The position numbers and the translations under genes are program-made. From the NCBI GenBank assembly GCA_964473735.1, contig CAYYQD010000013.1, positions 1 through 36,478 of the forward strand: 36,478 nt of DNA, in the 5' to 3' direction. This DNA comes from JAADCS01 sp964473735. GTDB lineage: Bacteria > Hydrothermota > Hydrothermia > LBFQ01. Of the stretch, positions 36,424-36,478 are shown piece by piece. The notes under the pieces are model-generated. The model had not been told where the DNA came from. It did not search any database and saw only the letters and a program-made list of their open reading frames with translations. Every line of letters starts with the position of its first letter. The stretch's first letter is position 1.

Positions 36424-36478
36424 ATGCTCAACGTATTACTCTTACAGCTTTCGGATACCGTATGGGTAAGGAGGTACC
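36424..36478 (+). CDS. Start of a gene cut by the window edge
   Basis: Eighteen codons from ATG 36424 stay open to the end of the window, reading MLNVLLLQLSDTVWVRRY. The hydrophobic LNVLLLQL could be a short signal peptide. The only other evidence is the TATAAT box at the standard distance. No function can be given. Confidence 0.5.
   Translation, partial: MLNVLLLQLSDTVWVRRY

Noticed and set aside
1..36478. CRISPR arrays, insertion sequences, phage or defence genes
   Set aside because: No regular direct repeats, transposase or integrase motifs, terminal inverted repeats or defence domains were seen; gene content is housekeeping, metabolic and envelope.

Overview
The window is a dense, GC-rich stretch of bacterial chromosome with about 40 genes, two tRNAs and no sign of phage, transposon, CRISPR or integron. 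Lipoproteins with lipoboxes, a beta-barrel protein ending in phenylalanine, a CsgG-like lipoprotein, a LolA-like protein and a BamE-like protein point to a diderm (two-membrane) bacterium. Frequent AGG/AGA and ATA codons, charge-rich proteins, very short intergenic gaps and a C-terminal type A (T9SS-like) sorting domain suggest a thermophile from a poorly cultured lineage. WOR-3/Hydrothermae-like candidate phyla are my best guess; this is inference, with no marker phylogeny behind it.

Layout. 1-2067 (+): beta-barrel protein, RsmH, FtsL-like protein. 2064-6431 (-): NYN nuclease and LPP20-like protein, then the operon small lipoprotein / HerA-type ATPase / RodA. 6484-10059: Hsp33 (+), MFS transporter (-), CopD-like membrane protein plus glycosyltransferase (+). 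10056-12937 (-): methylmalonyl-CoA epimerase and MutS. 13018-17005 (+): CsgG-like lipoprotein, then a LolA/DUF1571-like protein, a Wzz-like protein, a glycosyltransferase and a solo ABC ATPase. 17002-19528 (-): operon map-infA-PSP1/RicT-prenyl synthase. 19554-19689 (+): a candidate structured RNA. 19702-24762 (+): subtilase, IorB and a large DUF4175-like coiled-coil membrane protein. 24754-30501 (-): Ca/Na antiporter, HMG-CoA lyase, SufS, ferritin, and a four-gene operon DUF4388 / MglA-like GTPase / Roadblock / protoglobin. 30762-30914 (-): tRNA-Phe and tRNA-Ile. 30940-36236 (-): beta-propeller lipoprotein, proline dehydrogenase, 5'-nucleotidase operon and a small secreted Cys/His protein. The right edge holds the first codons of another + strand gene.

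The strongest signal is in how genes start. Each of the 24 transcription units whose first gene begins in the window has a TANAAT (once TATACT) hexamer upstream of its start codon. In 23 the gap is 6-15 bases, most often 6 or 7, which puts the predicted transcription start on or within a few bases of the initiation codon. Almost none of these heads has a usable Shine-Dalgarno sequence, whereas many internal operon genes do. First genes therefore look leaderless (or nearly so) and internal genes look SD-driven. The one clearly leadered head is the GTPase/protoglobin operon, whose AT-rich upstream region also sets it apart. All five convergent gene pairs overlap tail to tail by 4 or 9 bases, and some -10 boxes overlap the stop codon of the gene in front.

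Metabolically, the solo genes for HMG-CoA lyase, methylmalonyl-CoA epimerase, proline dehydrogenase and indolepyruvate oxidoreductase beta, together with an apparently secreted subtilase, would suit an organism living on peptides and amino acids. Ferritin, SufS, Hsp33 and protoglobin suggest handling of iron, redox stress and diatomic gases.
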